Assembly: GCA_025462985.1 (NCBI GenBank)
Contig: JAOAPP010000100.1
Span: forward strand, 1-6,443
DNA length: 6,443 nt
Origin: Bryobacterales bacterium
GTDB taxonomy: Bacteria; Acidobacteriota; Terriglobia; Bryobacterales; Bryobacteraceae
Reading direction: 5' to 3'
A program made the position numbers and the translations under genes. Positions within the stretch are counted from its first letter, which is position 1. Every line of letters begins with the position of its first letter. This document shows, in pieces, positions 5,462 to 6,443 of this stretch. The notes beneath the pieces are model-generated. The model was not told the DNA's origin. It saw nothing but the letters and a program-made list of their open reading frames with translations, and ran no database searches.

Positions 5462-6443
5462 TCTTGTGGTGGCGGTGCTGGGTTGCGCCCCATTCCTGTT
5501 CTCGCGGAGCAATGGCGAGCATCCGGTGTTGTCGCTCGATGAAGCTTTCGCTCGCGCGAGCCTCGCGCTCTCTCCGTCTTCGGCCACTGCTCAGGGGTAT
5601 CACGAACACGGAGGGCGGAAGCTGGATGAACTACTTGACGATTTGTCTCCGGCCGGCATCGAGGCGCAGCGTAAGTTGTACCAAGAGACCTTGCAGCGCT
5701 CGGCAAAGCTGCGGTCGCCTGCGATGCCTCTCGAGGACAGAAGTGATCTCGAGATCATCGAGCTCCAATGTAAGTTGGGGCTGCTCGAACTCAACGATAT
5801 TCAGAGTTACCGGCATAACCCGACTGTGTATGTAGAGCTGATCGGCAACGCGATTTACAGCCCTTACATCCTGAACTATGCCCCCGAGCGAGTGCGGTTT
5901 TCGCAGATCACCGCGCGCATAGAGAAGATTCCGAGTTTCATGGCCGTAGCGCGACGCAATCTGGCGAGCGCTCCGGATATCTGGAACCGGGTGGCGCAGG
6001 AGGAAAACGACGGAAACATCGATCTGATTGACAAAACCATCCGGGTCAAGGTGCCCGTGGATTTGAGGGCCCGGTATGAGGCCGCTTCAGGGACGGCGAT
6101 TTCTGCGCTTCGCTCTTTTAATCAGTACTTGCGCGACGATCTCAGCAAGAGTCAAAGTGACTGGCGTCTCGGCGCGAATCTCTACGCCCGCAAATTCGAC
6201 CTGGCTCTGGCGACTGGAGACACTCCCTCGCAGACGCTGCAGGATGCTCAAGCGAAGATGGCCGAGATCCGGGAAGACATGAAAAGGCAAGCCACCGCGA
6301 TCTATCCGAGATATTTCCCGGGGGAAGCCCCTCCCACGGACCTCAATAAAGTCGTGACCAAACTTCTGGACAAAATCGCTCAGCAGCACGCTACACCGGG
6401 CGGGTACTTCGCCGAAGCGGAGAAGGACTTGGGAGAGACCACC
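5445..6443 (+). CDS. Exported DUF885-family protein (partial, 5' end)
   Basis: The frame is open for 333 codons and continues past the right edge. It starts with GTG at 5445, inside the end of fabD. From that start the protein begins MRWRPSLVVAVLGCAPFLFS, a basic tip plus hydrophobic core, so it is exported. VLG-C14 resembles a lipobox, so it may instead be a lipoprotein. The body resembles the N-terminal half of DUF885 (PF05960) proteins: SPYILNYAPERVRF (139-152), the segment RIEKIPSFMAVARRNLASAP (158-177), and WRLGANLYARKFDLAL (240-255) followed by TGDTPSQTLQDAQAKM. The biochemical role of most DUF885 proteins is unknown; a distant relation to zinc carboxypeptidase-like folds has been suggested, and any catalytic motif would lie in the missing C-terminal half. 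A 17-bp overlap with fabD suggests cotranscription and coupling, although an exported protein has no obvious link to malonyl transfer. Confidence 0.8.
   Translation, partial: MRWRPSLVVAVLGCAPFLFSRSNGEHPVLSLDEAFARASLALSPSSATAQGYHEHGGRKLDELLDDLSPAGIEAQRKLYQETLQRSAKLRSPAMPLEDRSDLEIIELQCKLGLLELNDIQSYRHNPTVYVELIGNAIYSPYILNYAPERVRFSQITARIEKIPSFMAVARRNLASAPDIWNRVAQEENDGNIDLIDKTIRVKVPVDLRARYEAASGTAISALRSFNQYLRDDLSKSQSDWRLGANLYARKFDLALATGDTPSQTLQDAQAKMAEIREDMKRQATAIYPRYFPGEAPPTDLNKVVTKLLDKIAQQHATPGGYFAEAEKDLGETT

Noticed and set aside
5374..5835. Plus-strand open frame of 153 codons spanning the fabD end
   Set aside because: It lies in another frame over two well-supported genes and is Arg/Ser-rich, as expected for a shadow frame; the DUF885 frame covers the same bases with family-like sequence.
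1..6443. Search for CRISPR arrays, insertion sequences, attachment sites, rRNA and tRNA
   Set aside because: No regularly spaced repeats, transposase-like proteins, terminal inverted repeats or RNA gene signatures were seen on either strand by eye.

Overview
The window looks like chromosomal DNA of a GC-rich Gram-negative-type (diderm) bacterium. It encodes an outer-membrane efflux channel, an exported propeller protein and an exported DUF885 protein. The mix of a PQQ-like beta-propeller, a DUF885 protein, a TolC-type channel with a long Gly/Ser/Ala-rich N-terminal stretch, and weak Shine-Dalgarno sites is compatible with Acidobacteriota. That placement is an inference from general resemblance and is not proven by a marker gene here.

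Left part (1-2357): a divergent efflux locus. On the minus strand a TolC-family channel gene (start at 1627) is followed, with a 4-base ATGA overlap, by the first 26 codons of a gene that begins like a HlyD/EmrA membrane-fusion protein and runs off the left edge. Divergently, a TetR-family repressor starts with TTG at 1716. The 88-bp gap holds two near-identical 14-bp inverted repeats (ATACA-N4-TGTAT, 22 bp apart) lying on two back-to-back candidate promoters. The simplest reading is a drug or solvent efflux operon repressed by its divergent, autoregulated TetR protein.

Middle (2358-4190): the tetR gene converges on a minus-strand gene for an exported PQQ-like beta-propeller protein of 516 aa, with only 14 bp between stop codons. 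Its upstream region carries a perfect -10 hexamer. The 268-bp gap upstream of it has no well-supported gene.

Right part (4191-6443): a small minus-strand gene encodes a 78-aa four-cysteine zinc-ribbon-like protein, followed by a hairpin. Divergent from it is fabD (malonyl-CoA:ACP transacylase) with a complete set of active-site residues. Overlapping the fabD stop by 17 bp is a GTG-started gene for an exported DUF885 protein that is open to the right edge.

I see no rRNA, tRNA, CRISPR array, insertion sequence or prophage gene. The gene families are all known. The most interesting points are the duplicated operator over overlapping divergent promoters, the forced TTG start of the repressor, the small zinc-ribbon gene opposite fabD, and the fabD-DUF885 overlap. 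I did not find a clear candidate for a wholly new system.
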